From JAVJSF01 sp040219555 (lineage in GTDB: Bacteria > Actinomycetota > Thermoleophilia > Miltoncostaeales > Miltoncostaeaceae): a stretch of 64,000 bases of DNA. Of the stretch, positions 16,453 to 24,579 are shown piece by piece. The stretch's first letter is position 1. Each line of letters starts with the position of its first letter. The notes below the pieces were generated by a model. That model was not told the origin of the DNA. It did not search any database and was given only the letters and a program-made list of their open reading frames with translations. Made by a program: the position numbers and the translations under genes. The DNA lies in the NCBI GenBank assembly GCA_040219555.1, contig JAVJSF010000006.1, positions 186,001 to 250,000 of the forward strand. The letters are read 5' to 3'.

Positions 16453-16458
16453 TAGACT
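16453..16458 (+). promoter_or_regulatory. -10 element of a leaderless promoter for the luciferase-like gene
   Basis: TAGACT ends 7 nt before ATG 16466, and there is no Shine-Dalgarno. No convincing -35 is seen. Confidence 0.5.
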
Positions 16459-16465
16459 CGGGGCC

Positions 16466-17674
16466 ATGCAGAGGATGAGCTTCGGCGTCTTCCTGGCGCC
16501 CTTCCACGAGCCCGGCGAGAACCCCACCGTGGCCATCGAGCGCGACCTGGAGTTGGTGCAGCACGTCGACCGTCTGGGCTTCGACGAGGTCTGGGTGGGC
16601 GAGCACCACAGCACCGGCTGGGAGACCATCGCCTCCCCCGAGCTGTTCCTGGCGGTGGCCGCCGAGCGCACGCGCCACATCCGGCTGGGGACCGGGGTGG
16701 TCAGCCTGCCTTACCACCACCCCCTGATGACCGCCGACCGGATCGTGCTGCTCGATCACCTGACGCGCGGGCGGATCAACTTCGGCGTTGGCCCGGGGGG
16801 CCACCTCACCGACGCGCTGATGCTCGGCATCGCGCCCGATCAGCTGCGCCCGATCATGGCCGAGCAGCTCGACGTGATCATGCGGCTGTTCCACGACCCC
16901 TCCCCCCTGACGATCGCCGGCACGGGGTACGAGCTCAACGAGGCCGTGCTGCAGCTGCGCCCGTTCCAGGTCCCCCACCCCCCGGTGTTCGTGACGAGCA
17001 TGGAGTCGCCGGCCGGCATGACCCTGGCCGGGCGCCACGGCTGCGGGGTGCTGTCGCTGACCGTCGCGAAGGGGCCGTCGGGGCCGGTGGACCTGTCGGC
17101 GCACTGGGCCATCGCCGAGGAGTCGGCCGAGCGGCACGGGACCACCGTCAGCCGCCGCGACTGGCGCCTGTCGATCCCCATCCACATCGCCGACACCCGG
17201 CGTGAGGCCATGGACGGTGCCCGCGAGGGTGCGGCGCGCTACCTGCTGGACTACGCCGAGGGGGTCACGGGGCGCCCCCGTCCGGTCCCGGGGCCGCGCG
17301 ACCTCATCATCGAGCAGATGGTCGAGGCCGGCAGCTGGATCGTGGGGACCCCCGACGACGCCATCGTGGCCATCGACCGGCTGATCGAGCGCTCGGGCGG
17401 GTTCGGCGGGCTCCTGGTGTGGGCCAACGAGTGGGCGTCCCGCGAGGCCGGCCTGCGCAGCTACGAGCTGCTGGCGCGCCACGTGATGCCGCGCTACCAG
17501 GGCTCGGTGGACGGCATCTGGGCCTCCAACGCGGTCGCGCGCGAGCGCAGCGCCCAGGCCGGCCGCGAGCGCACCGCGGCCGTCGAGGCCGCGCGGCGCA
17601 CCTACGAGGCCGAGGCGCCCTCCCCGCGCAGCGGCGTGGCCCGCCGGAACACCGACACCCCGGCGTCCTCATAG
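16466..17674 (+). CDS. Luciferase-like monooxygenase (LLM class flavin/F420 enzyme)
   Basis: The product is 402 aa, a TIM-barrel bacterial-luciferase-type protein: SFGVFLAPFHEP at strand 1, LGFDEVWVGEHHS, IRLGTGVVSLPYHHPLMTAD, then GRINFGVGPGG and VGTPDDAI near the end. Size and motifs fit class-A flavin-dependent monooxygenases acting on long-chain or xenobiotic substrates; the true substrate is unknown. The last 73 bp overlap the convergent DUF2079 gene, so the C-terminal ~24 residues are coded opposite that gene's end. Confidence 0.85.
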   Translation: MQRMSFGVFLAPFHEPGENPTVAIERDLELVQHVDRLGFDEVWVGEHHSTGWETIASPELFLAVAAERTRHIRLGTGVVSLPYHHPLMTADRIVLLDHLTRGRINFGVGPGGHLTDALMLGIAPDQLRPIMAEQLDVIMRLFHDPSPLTIAGTGYELNEAVLQLRPFQVPHPPVFVTSMESPAGMTLAGRHGCGVLSLTVAKGPSGPVDLSAHWAIAEESAERHGTTVSRRDWRLSIPIHIADTRREAMDGAREGAARYLLDYAEGVTGRPRPVPGPRDLIIEQMVEAGSWIVGTPDDAIVAIDRLIERSGGFGGLLVWANEWASREAGLRSYELLARHVMPRYQGSVDGIWASNAVARERSAQAGRERTAAVEAARRTYEAEAPSPRSGVARRNTDTPASS

Positions 17675-19287
17675 ACCACCACCCAGCGGGTGTCGGTACG
17701 CAGGCGCAGCACAGTGGGAGCGAACTCGGGCGGGCGCAGGGTGGGCCGGTCGCGGGCGACCGCGCGGGTGCGCGGCGTGTCGACCATCACCACCCACTCG
17801 GCCTCCTCGACCACCGGGAAGAGCATGATCCGCTCCCGGGCCGACAGGTGGGCGCCGGCGTCGTTGGTCGCCGAGACGGGCACGCCGTCTGGGATCAGGG
17901 CCACGGCCTCGCGGAGCGCCCGGTCGGTGTCGTCGGGCCGGAACTGGTGCAGCGGCGACCCGTCGTAGCCTCCCGGCACGAAGCCCCACACCGGTAGCGG
18001 GCCCCCCATCACCCCGCCGGCGAACACGAGCGCCACCAGCCCGCCGGCCACGATGCCGGGCCCTCCGGACCAGCCGTCCGGCCGCTCGCGACGGGTGCGG
18101 AGCCACTCACGCAGGCGCGCGAGGCCCAGGATGGCCGCGCCGACCATGAAGGGCGCGATCACCACCGCGTAGTGGTACTCGATCGTGTGGATGGGGTTGG
18201 CCCCGGCGATGCCGTCGTCCAGCCCGGCGCCGGCCATCAGGTTGATGGCGAACTGCGGCGCGGCCACCAGGGCCAGGCCGGGTGCCAGCAGCGGCAGGAA
18301 CGCCAGCGGCCACAGCAGCGTGAACAGGTACAGCAGTCGGTTGGGCGTCACCAGGAGTTCGGCCGAGCCCACCGGGTCCGAGACCAGGTTCCACAGGATG
18401 GCCGCCGGGTTGCTCCCCAGCCCCGAGTAGCGCGTCAGGAACGGGCTCTCACCCTCCAGGCCGAACGCCGGCACGATCACCTGCATGCAGAGGACGACCC
18501 AGGTCAGCGACGCCGCGCCCAGCGCCAGGGCGGTCCTGCGCATGGCCGGATGGCGCCGCCAGGTCCAGAGCGCCAGGAACGCCACCACCAGGCCCACCTG
18601 CTCCTGACACAGCACGGCCGCACCCGCCGCCAGCGCGAGGGGCACGCGCCGCTCGGCTTCCGCGGCCCAGAGCGCCCACATCAGCAGCGGGGCCGCCAGC
18701 GTGACCGGGTGGAAGTCGAACAGGACGGCGTGCTGCAGCGTGGGATACAGCAGGTACGCCAGTCCGGCCGCGGCCGCCAGGCGCGGGTCGCCCAGCCAGC
18801 GCCGGCCCAGCAGGTAGGCCGGCACCGCGCCCGAGGCCACCGCCGCGGCCTGGACCACAAGCAGCATGTCCGGCGAGGGCCACAGCCACCACAGCGGCGC
18901 GAACAGCGCCAGGATCGGGTCGACGTGCGCGCCCAGGCGGCTGAACTGCTCGCCGCTCACCTCGGTGGTGGAGAAGAGGCCGCCGTTGGCCGCGCTCCAG
19001 ACGGCCTGGACCATGTTGCCCAGGTCGAAGCGCCCGGTGGAGAACGCCCGGTGGCGGAGCATCGCCAGCACGGCGAAGCCGGCGGCGAAGGCGAGCGCCG
19101 CCACGCCGACCACCCAGGGAGCGAGCGCCGTCGCGCGATCGGACCCCGTGGGCTCCGTGGGTCCGTCTGCCGGGGTCGGGTCGGCGGCGGGGCGACGATG
19201 GCGCCCGGTGTCGCCAGTGGGGTGCAACTCGGTTGTCGCGGTCCCCTCCCGGGGTCGGCGCTGAGATGGGAGGGCACTGTAGTCCAC
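17602..19287 (-). CDS. DUF2079 multi-spanning membrane protein (GT-C-like)
   Basis: The product is up to 561 aa. After a ~50-residue polar N-terminus there are about ten membrane helices, with the DUF2079 hallmark blocks FDLGNMVQAVWSA, FSRLGAHVDPILALFAPLWW and HTIEYHYAVVIAPF. The C-terminal ~130 residues form a soluble domain starting at VPVSATNDAGAHLS. The family resembles GT-C lipid-linked sugar transferases; this role is inferred. GTG 19287 is the first start, but TTG 19227 would only trim polar residues. The 3' end overlaps the luciferase-like gene. Confidence 0.85.
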   Translation of the reverse strand: MDYSALPSQRRPREGTATTELHPTGDTGRHRRPAADPTPADGPTEPTGSDRATALAPWVVGVAALAFAAGFAVLAMLRHRAFSTGRFDLGNMVQAVWSAANGGLFSTTEVSGEQFSRLGAHVDPILALFAPLWWLWPSPDMLLVVQAAAVASGAVPAYLLGRRWLGDPRLAAAAGLAYLLYPTLQHAVLFDFHPVTLAAPLLMWALWAAEAERRVPLALAAGAAVLCQEQVGLVVAFLALWTWRRHPAMRRTALALGAASLTWVVLCMQVIVPAFGLEGESPFLTRYSGLGSNPAAILWNLVSDPVGSAELLVTPNRLLYLFTLLWPLAFLPLLAPGLALVAAPQFAINLMAGAGLDDGIAGANPIHTIEYHYAVVIAPFMVGAAILGLARLREWLRTRRERPDGWSGGPGIVAGGLVALVFAGGVMGGPLPVWGFVPGGYDGSPLHQFRPDDTDRALREAVALIPDGVPVSATNDAGAHLSARERIMLFPVVEEAEWVVMVDTPRTRAVARDRPTLRPPEFAPTVLRLRTDTRWVVVYEDAGVSVFRRATPLRGEGASAS

Positions 19288-19290
19288 GGC

Positions 19291-19318
19291 CGAACCCCCG
19301 GGGAGTGCCGGGGGTTCG
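19291..19318 (-). terminator. Hairpin terminator after the secreted-protein gene
   Basis: CGAACCCCCGG (19291-19301) pairs perfectly with CCGGGGGTTCG (19308-19318), an 11-bp stem with a 6-nt loop, 28 bp past the stop of the 19347-20438 gene and just before the DUF2079 gene start. Confidence 0.65.
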
Positions 19319-19346
19319 GTGATGCTGCGTGGAGTGGGCCGGAACC

Positions 19347-20438
19347 CTAGGAGAAGGTGCGGTTGAACTCCGCGCGCCAGGTGGCCGAGAGCTCACCGGT
19401 GCGGTAGGCGGCGACCCCGTTGGAGAGCACCGCGCGGCCGGCCCTGGTGCTGCGGGCCAGGTCCCACTGGCAGGCCATCGCGTTGCCGCAGCCGCGCTTG
19501 GCGCCCTTGGGGATGTCGGTGGCGCCGCTGAAGACGAAGTGGAAGCGGTCCGGATCGGCCCGGAAGCGCTTGGCGTAGTTGACGAAGCCGGTCGGGAGCT
19601 TGCGCCACAGCATCGCGCTCATGGTCTTCGTGCTGCCGCCGTCGTAGTGGTACATCTGCAGCCAGACGCCGCCGGCACGGGCGACCGCGGGCATCACCCC
19701 GCGCCAGGTGGCCCGGTGCGCCTTGCCGTCGGGGCCCAGGTGGCGGTGGGGTCCGCGACCGACGGCGATCGACGAGCCGAAGGCGGGCGCGATGTAGAGG
19801 TGGACGCGGTCGGCGTAGTTGCCGCCGGCGGGGTGCGGTGTCCTGGCCAGCAGCGTCATGGCCACCGAGAAGCGCGAGCCGAGGCTGTCGCGGTCGACGC
19901 TGGGCACCAGGGGCGACGGACGGCGGATGAGCTTCCAGCCGTTGCGCGTGACCTTGATGTCGTTGTGGGCGGCGATGCGGTAGCGCTTGCCGCGCACCGT
20001 GACCCACTTGAAGAGCTTCTTGACCCGGCCGTCATTGAACGAGTTGCCCACCTCGTCGATGGCGACGATCCCGGTGGTGTTGGGCACCTCGGGGTTGTCC
20101 GAGCGCGAGATGATGAGCTCGGCCATCTCCTCGGGCGACAGGTCCTCGAGATCGTGGTCGCTGAGCTTGCTGACGCGGAAGTCCGCGTCGCGGCCGTGCG
20201 GGTCGAGCATGCCCCCGTAGCCCGGGTCCTGGCGGAAGACGCCCCGGTCGCCCACCAGGGCGGGACCGGGGCCCGACGGATCCGTGAGGAGGGCCACATC
20301 GGCCTGCTCGGTGTAGAGGATCGACATCGGACCCGACGGAGGTCCGAGCGTCCCCTGCGCCGCCGCGCTTCCCGCGATGAGCCCCAGGGAGGCAACCCCA
20401 GCGCCCATCATGGCCGTCCATCGAGTTGTGCGAGACAT
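19347..20438 (-). CDS. Secreted protein of unknown function, paralogue of 45734-46933
   Basis: The product is 363 aa with a signal peptide (hydrophobic GAGVASLGLIAGSAAAQG, cleavage likely after AAA). The mature part has a strand-like GIVAIDEVG, then DRVHLYIAP, GVWLQMYHYDGG and RAGRAVLSNGVAAYRTGEL. These blocks occur in the same order in the secreted protein at 45734-46933, where they read RVALDEINP, SRVVMYAASP, SYFQTYGGRW and PAGRTMLAAGVVIAGGD. A buried acidic pair in a TIM-barrel-like layout is possible, but I recognise no named family. GGAGGA precedes the ATG. Confidence 0.8.
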   Translation of the reverse strand: MSRTTRWTAMMGAGVASLGLIAGSAAAQGTLGPPSGPMSILYTEQADVALLTDPSGPGPALVGDRGVFRQDPGYGGMLDPHGRDADFRVSKLSDHDLEDLSPEEMAELIISRSDNPEVPNTTGIVAIDEVGNSFNDGRVKKLFKWVTVRGKRYRIAAHNDIKVTRNGWKLIRRPSPLVPSVDRDSLGSRFSVAMTLLARTPHPAGGNYADRVHLYIAPAFGSSIAVGRGPHRHLGPDGKAHRATWRGVMPAVARAGGVWLQMYHYDGGSTKTMSAMLWRKLPTGFVNYAKRFRADPDRFHFVFSGATDIPKGAKRGCGNAMACQWDLARSTRAGRAVLSNGVAAYRTGELSATWRAEFNRTFS

Positions 20439-20465
20439 CGTGATCCTCCTCCGCTGACAGTGCTG

Positions 20466-20942
20466 CTATCGGCGGTGGGGAGCCCCCTTGCCACCCGGGG
20501 GCGAGAATCGTCCATGGCCCTCGCACACCCGGGAGTGGGTGGTGAGCACGCGGCCGTTCGCGACCAGGACCGCCGTCAGCGCCCGGCCCCGGGCGAGCAG
20601 CCGCGGATGCTCGACATCGGCGGTGTGCAGATCGAGGCGCAGATCCGGGCAGCGACCCAGCACCAGCGCACCGGCGCGCGCGAGCGCCGGGGTCTCCGCC
20701 CCGTCGCGGCCCCGCGCGTCGGAGTGGGTCCAGCCGTGCACCACGATCTCATCGCCCTCCGCGGCCCGGCGCGCCAGCCAGGCCTGGCCCGGAAGATCTC
20801 CCCAGCGCTCGCGTGCGCCGCGCCGCGGGATGACCAGCAGGCTGACGGGCCCCGGCGCGATGCGGCCCACCATGGCGCGCAGTAACTGGGCGTGGGCCAG
20901 GCGCGCCGGGCTGATGTCGTGGATCGCGACGATCAGGCGCAC
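20466..20942 (-). CDS. Polysaccharide deacetylase-like protein (DUF2334 type)
   Basis: The product is 158 aa, short for the family. It begins LIVAIHDISPARLA, with the metal-binding HD at the strand-1 end, has SLLVIPRRG, then GDEIVVHGWTHSDARG, the HxxxH-like motif. DUF2334 proteins belong to the carbohydrate esterase 4-like fold and probably remove acyl groups from envelope glycans. GTG 20942 overlaps the stop of the glycosyltransferase gene by 10 bp, so it is the last gene of the three-gene sugar unit. The C-terminus is truncated relative to most homologues. Confidence 0.75.
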   Translation of the reverse strand: MRLIVAIHDISPARLAHAQLLRAMVGRIAPGPVSLLVIPRRGARERWGDLPGQAWLARRAAEGDEIVVHGWTHSDARGRDGAETPALARAGALVLGRCPDLRLDLHTADVEHPRLLARGRALTAVLVANGRVLTTHSRVCEGHGRFSPPGGKGAPHRR

Positions 20943-22051
20943 GGGGTCAGGCCCGCATACAGGGCCCACTCGCGCGTGAAGGTGGCGTCCCACGAGAGGT
21001 CGGTGAGGTCGGCCGGCCCGGGCGGGGCGCCCGTGGCGTGCAGGACCCCCCGCGCCAGGGCGGAGGCGTCGGCCGGGTCGACGACCACTGCCCCGCGCCC
21101 CGCCAGCACCTCGGCGGCGCCCGAGCCGCGCGGCACCACCACGGGGCATCCGGTGGCGCGCGCCTCGATGGGGCACAGGCCGAAGGGCTCGTCGGGGTTC
21201 GGGTGCACGAAACAGTCGGCCGTGGCCATCAGGGTGGCCAGCGCCCGCGCCGGCCCGATGTGCCCCACCATCCGGAGGCGATCCGCCACCCCCAGCCTGG
21301 CAGCCGCGGCCCGCAGCCGGGGCCCCGCCGCGCCGGCGCCCGCCATCACCAGGACGAAGCGCTGCGGCAGATGGGCCAGCATCGGCGCCAGCAGGTCCAC
21401 GCGCTTCTCGCTGGAGAGGCGCCCGGCGTAGAGCAGCATGCACTCGCGCGGTCCGACCAGCGAGGCCCGCAGGGCCGGGTCGGCCGAGGCTGTGCGGAAG
21501 ACCGCGTCGTCCACCCCGAGCGGCGAGATCACCACCGGCGCCCGGCTGTGGCCCGCGATGCGTGCCCCGGTGCATCCCGAGGCCACCATCACGACGCCGG
21601 CCGGCGCCGTGAGCGCGCGGGCCTGCAGGCCCGAGAGCACCCCGCCCGCCGGCGCGCGCAGACCTCGCGGCAGGCCACGAGCCGCCAGCGCCAGGTCCGA
21701 GTGGCACATCAGCGCCACGGCCACCCCGCGCTCCCGGGCCCAGCGGGCGACCGCGTGCGGGAACGCCAGGGCATCGTGCACCACGACCACGTCCGGGCCC
21801 AGCTCCTCCAGGCAGGCCAGCACCCCGGCCGGGCGGGCGATCAGGCGGTAGCCCCAGCGGCCGGAGGGCGTCCGCCCGCGGACCGCGACGAAGCGGCTCT
21901 TCTCGACCGTGCCCTCCCCGGGGTGCTCGCCGGGGACGATGGCCGCATGGACGACGCCCCGTTCCGACGCCCAGCGCGCCTTGGCGTGCAGGTAGGTGCG
22001 GATGCCTCCCGAGGTCGGCGAGTACCACTGGGTGATGTCGACGACCCTCAC
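20933..22051 (-). CDS. Glycosyltransferase family 4 protein
   Basis: The product is 372 aa with a GT-B fold. N-terminal acceptor domain: VRVVDITQWYSPTSGGIRTY. C-terminal donor domain: LYAGRLSSEKRVDLL, the acidic FVHPNPDEPFGLCPIEA (E-x7-E nucleotide-sugar motif) and GCPVVVPRG. GTG 22051 overlaps the PHP-glycosyltransferase stop as GTGA. It probably adds a sugar such as mannose or glucose to an envelope lipid; donor and acceptor cannot be read from sequence. Confidence 0.88.
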   Translation of the reverse strand: MRVVDITQWYSPTSGGIRTYLHAKARWASERGVVHAAIVPGEHPGEGTVEKSRFVAVRGRTPSGRWGYRLIARPAGVLACLEELGPDVVVVHDALAFPHAVARWARERGVAVALMCHSDLALAARGLPRGLRAPAGGVLSGLQARALTAPAGVVMVASGCTGARIAGHSRAPVVISPLGVDDAVFRTASADPALRASLVGPRECMLLYAGRLSSEKRVDLLAPMLAHLPQRFVLVMAGAGAAGPRLRAAAARLGVADRLRMVGHIGPARALATLMATADCFVHPNPDEPFGLCPIEARATGCPVVVPRGSGAAEVLAGRGAVVVDPADASALARGVLHATGAPPGPADLTDLSWDATFTREWALYAGLTPCA

Positions 22052-24468
22052 GCGACGGCCCGCGCCCTCTGCGAGGCGACGGGCGGCGCGCCGCCGGCGC
22101 CGAGGTCGTGGTAGCTGCCCGCCAGCGCGGAGAAGACGTGCGGCCAGCGCGGGTGGGCCAGCGCCATCTCGCGGGCGCGCAGCCCCAGGTCGGCGCGCAG
22201 GCGCGCATCGTCGGCCAGCAGGAGGACGGCGCGCGACAGGGCCCCGGGGTCGCCGGCCGGCACCACCACGCCCGTGTCGCCGTGGCGCACGTGCTCGTGG
22301 GCCGCCCCGCGGTCGCAGACGATCGCCGGCACGCCGCTGGCGGCTGCCTCCATCACCACCTGCCCGTAGGTCTCGGTGGCCGAGGGGAACACGAACATGT
22401 CCGCGGCCGCGTAGGCGGCGGCGAGGTCCGCCCCGTGCAGGACGCCCATCATCCGGTGCGAGACGCCGCGCAGGGCCCGCGACAGCTCGCGCCGCGCCGG
22501 CCCGTCGCCCACCACGCACAGGTGCAGGTCGGCCCGCTGGCCCGCGGCCCGGTGCATGGCCTCGGCAAGCACCTCCACCCCCTTCTCGCGCGAGACCCGG
22601 CCCACGTACAGGGCCACCAGCCGCTTACCCGACCCCATGCGCGAACGCATCCGGCGCGTCGTGCGGTCGGGGCCGAAGCGGTCCAGGTCGATCCCGCGCC
22701 CGAAGTGGGCGATCCGCTCGGGCGCGATGCCCGCGGCGCGCAGGTCGGTCGCCACCGACTCGGTGGGCACGTAGACCCGGTCGGCCTGGCCGTAGAACCA
22801 GGCCACCGCGCGCCCCACGACCTCGGCGGCCAGGCGGTCCCCCGTCAGGTCGAGGGCGTAGCGCCCGAACTCGGTGTGGTAGGTCGCCACGAACGGGATG
22901 CCGAGCGCCCGGGCGGCCACCATGCCCGCCACCCCCACCGGACCGGGGGTGGCCGCGTGCACCAGGTCGGCGCCCTCGGCCCGCACCGTCTCGAGCACCT
23001 CGATCAGCGAGGGCACTCCCAGCCGCAGGTCGGCGTCGGCGTAGCCGGGGACCGGGACGCGCGCCAGCGGCGTGAGGTCCAGGCGGCCCGCGTCGGCCGT
23101 CCCGTCCCCCTCGCAGGTGATCACGCGGATGCCGGCCTCCGGGGTGAGGGCCGCGTGCTGGGCCAGGCGGCGCATCGTCCCCGCCACCCCGTTCACCTGG
23201 GAGAACGTGTCGGTGAGCATCACCGCCCGGCGCGGGCCCGAGGCCGGCGCCGCCGGGCCGAAGAAGGCCTCGTCGATCTCGCGCGCGAAGCGCTCCTCGC
23301 CGGCCAGGTAGCGGCTGGCCAGCAGGTAGGGCGCGGCCGTCATGATGGCCCCGAGGGCCGCACCGCCCCGCATCCCCAGGCCCCCGCCCCGGCCGGACCA
23401 GACGCGGCGCATCAGGTCGCCGTGCATCCAGCCGGTCACCAGCCGGATGCGGGCGTGGCTGCGCCCGCGCCCCTCGGGGGCACGCTCGAGGCGGCGGTAG
23501 CGGCGCACGAGGCGCGGGTCGCGACGGACGCCGGCGATCATCTCCCCGGCCATCCCGGCGCCGACGCCCTGCCCTGCCGCGTCGGGACGGGCCGGCGGGC
23601 GCATCGGGCGCTGCAGCACGTCGGCCAGGATGCCCCGCATCGGCTCCGGCAGGCCGACGGTCCCGTTCTCCACCAGGGCGCACGTGGCGAGCGCCCCCAC
23701 CGAGTGCGCCAGGGCCTCGGCCGAGCCGTGGCCGCCGCCGGGGTGGACGCGCCGCGCGCGCAGGTGGTCCAGCACCTGGGCCGGGGTGGCCGCCGGGGGC
23801 AACTCGGTCCACGCGTTCGCGATGTCGAACGAGCCGTGGTCGTCGCTGCCGCCCACCAGGCCGGGCGGCCCCCATGCCCGCGGCGGGATGCCGTGCTTGT
23901 CGGCCAGTCGCTCCATCAGGGACCGCTGCGCCGACCGGGCGATGCGCGCCGCCACCTCGTTGGTCAGGCGCGGACGGGCCCCGTTGATGCCCTCCCACAG
24001 GCCGAACAGCAGGAGGCACCGCTCGATGTGGTCCGGGCTCAGGTCGTCCCCGACCCGGTGCAACGGGTGCGCCAGCGCGCACGGCAGGTCGGCGGCCTCC
24101 AGGTAACCGAGCATCTCGTGCAGGTTCGGACGCAGGCGGTCGATGTCCGCCCAGCGCGCCTCGTCAACGCCCCACACCAGCACGTGCAGGGGCACCCCGT
24201 CCTCGGGGAAGCGGGTGGTCACCTCCACCCCGATCAGCACATCGGGGTGGTGCGCGATCTCGAGCGCCCCGGCGATGGTGTTGTGGTCGGTGAGGGTCAC
24301 CACGTCCATGCCCCGCGCCTTGGCGGTGGCGTACGCGGTGGCCGGCTCGGTGTGCGACTCCGGCATCGAGGCGCGGCTGACGAACCAGCTGCCCGTGTCG
24401 GTGGAGGCGCGCGAGTGGAGGTGCAGGTCCACCCGCGTCGGTCCGGCGGTGCGCGTGCTGGGTGCCAT
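22048..24468 (-). CDS. Fusion of PHP-type phosphoesterase and family-4 glycosyltransferase
   Basis: The product is 806 aa. The N-terminal PHP domain (about 10-260) shows the metal ligands VDLHLHSRAS (HxH), VTLTDHNTI, GVEVT, CALAHPLH and GGSDDHGSFD. A linker with a short hydrophobic stretch (about 330-385) leads to a GT-B glycosyltransferase (about 410-790): VMLTDTFSQVNGVAG, TYHTEFGRYA, YVGRVSREKGVEV and FPSATETYGQVVMEA. PHP domains hydrolyse phosphate esters, so one chain could dephosphorylate and glycosylate, perhaps on a lipid carrier; that is inference. It heads the three-gene unit. Confidence 0.88.
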   Translation of the reverse strand: MAPSTRTAGPTRVDLHLHSRASTDTGSWFVSRASMPESHTEPATAYATAKARGMDVVTLTDHNTIAGALEIAHHPDVLIGVEVTTRFPEDGVPLHVLVWGVDEARWADIDRLRPNLHEMLGYLEAADLPCALAHPLHRVGDDLSPDHIERCLLLFGLWEGINGARPRLTNEVAARIARSAQRSLMERLADKHGIPPRAWGPPGLVGGSDDHGSFDIANAWTELPPAATPAQVLDHLRARRVHPGGGHGSAEALAHSVGALATCALVENGTVGLPEPMRGILADVLQRPMRPPARPDAAGQGVGAGMAGEMIAGVRRDPRLVRRYRRLERAPEGRGRSHARIRLVTGWMHGDLMRRVWSGRGGGLGMRGGAALGAIMTAAPYLLASRYLAGEERFAREIDEAFFGPAAPASGPRRAVMLTDTFSQVNGVAGTMRRLAQHAALTPEAGIRVITCEGDGTADAGRLDLTPLARVPVPGYADADLRLGVPSLIEVLETVRAEGADLVHAATPGPVGVAGMVAARALGIPFVATYHTEFGRYALDLTGDRLAAEVVGRAVAWFYGQADRVYVPTESVATDLRAAGIAPERIAHFGRGIDLDRFGPDRTTRRMRSRMGSGKRLVALYVGRVSREKGVEVLAEAMHRAAGQRADLHLCVVGDGPARRELSRALRGVSHRMMGVLHGADLAAAYAAADMFVFPSATETYGQVVMEAAASGVPAIVCDRGAAHEHVRHGDTGVVVPAGDPGALSRAVLLLADDARLRADLGLRAREMALAHPRWPHVFSALAGSYHDLGAGGAPPVASQRARAVA

Positions 24469-24567
24469 GTGGCATCACTCCCGGTCGGGCCGGGGGCTCC
24501 CCGGCGTCGGACATCTCCGGGACCGGAGCGTCCCAGCGAGCCCGGGCCGGGCGGTTACAGCGCGGTG

Positions 24568-24573
24568 GATAAT
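24568..24573 (+). promoter_or_regulatory. Possible -10 element before the photolyase gene
   Basis: GATAAT ends 6 nt before ATG 24580 and no Shine-Dalgarno is present, consistent with a leaderless mRNA. No clear -35. Confidence 0.4.
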
Positions 24574-24579
24574 CGCGAC

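Noticed and set aside
22108..24579. Very long plus-strand frame fused to photolyase
   Set aside because: The part before ATG 24580 is antisense to the PHP-glycosyltransferase gene; photolyase motifs begin only after 24580.
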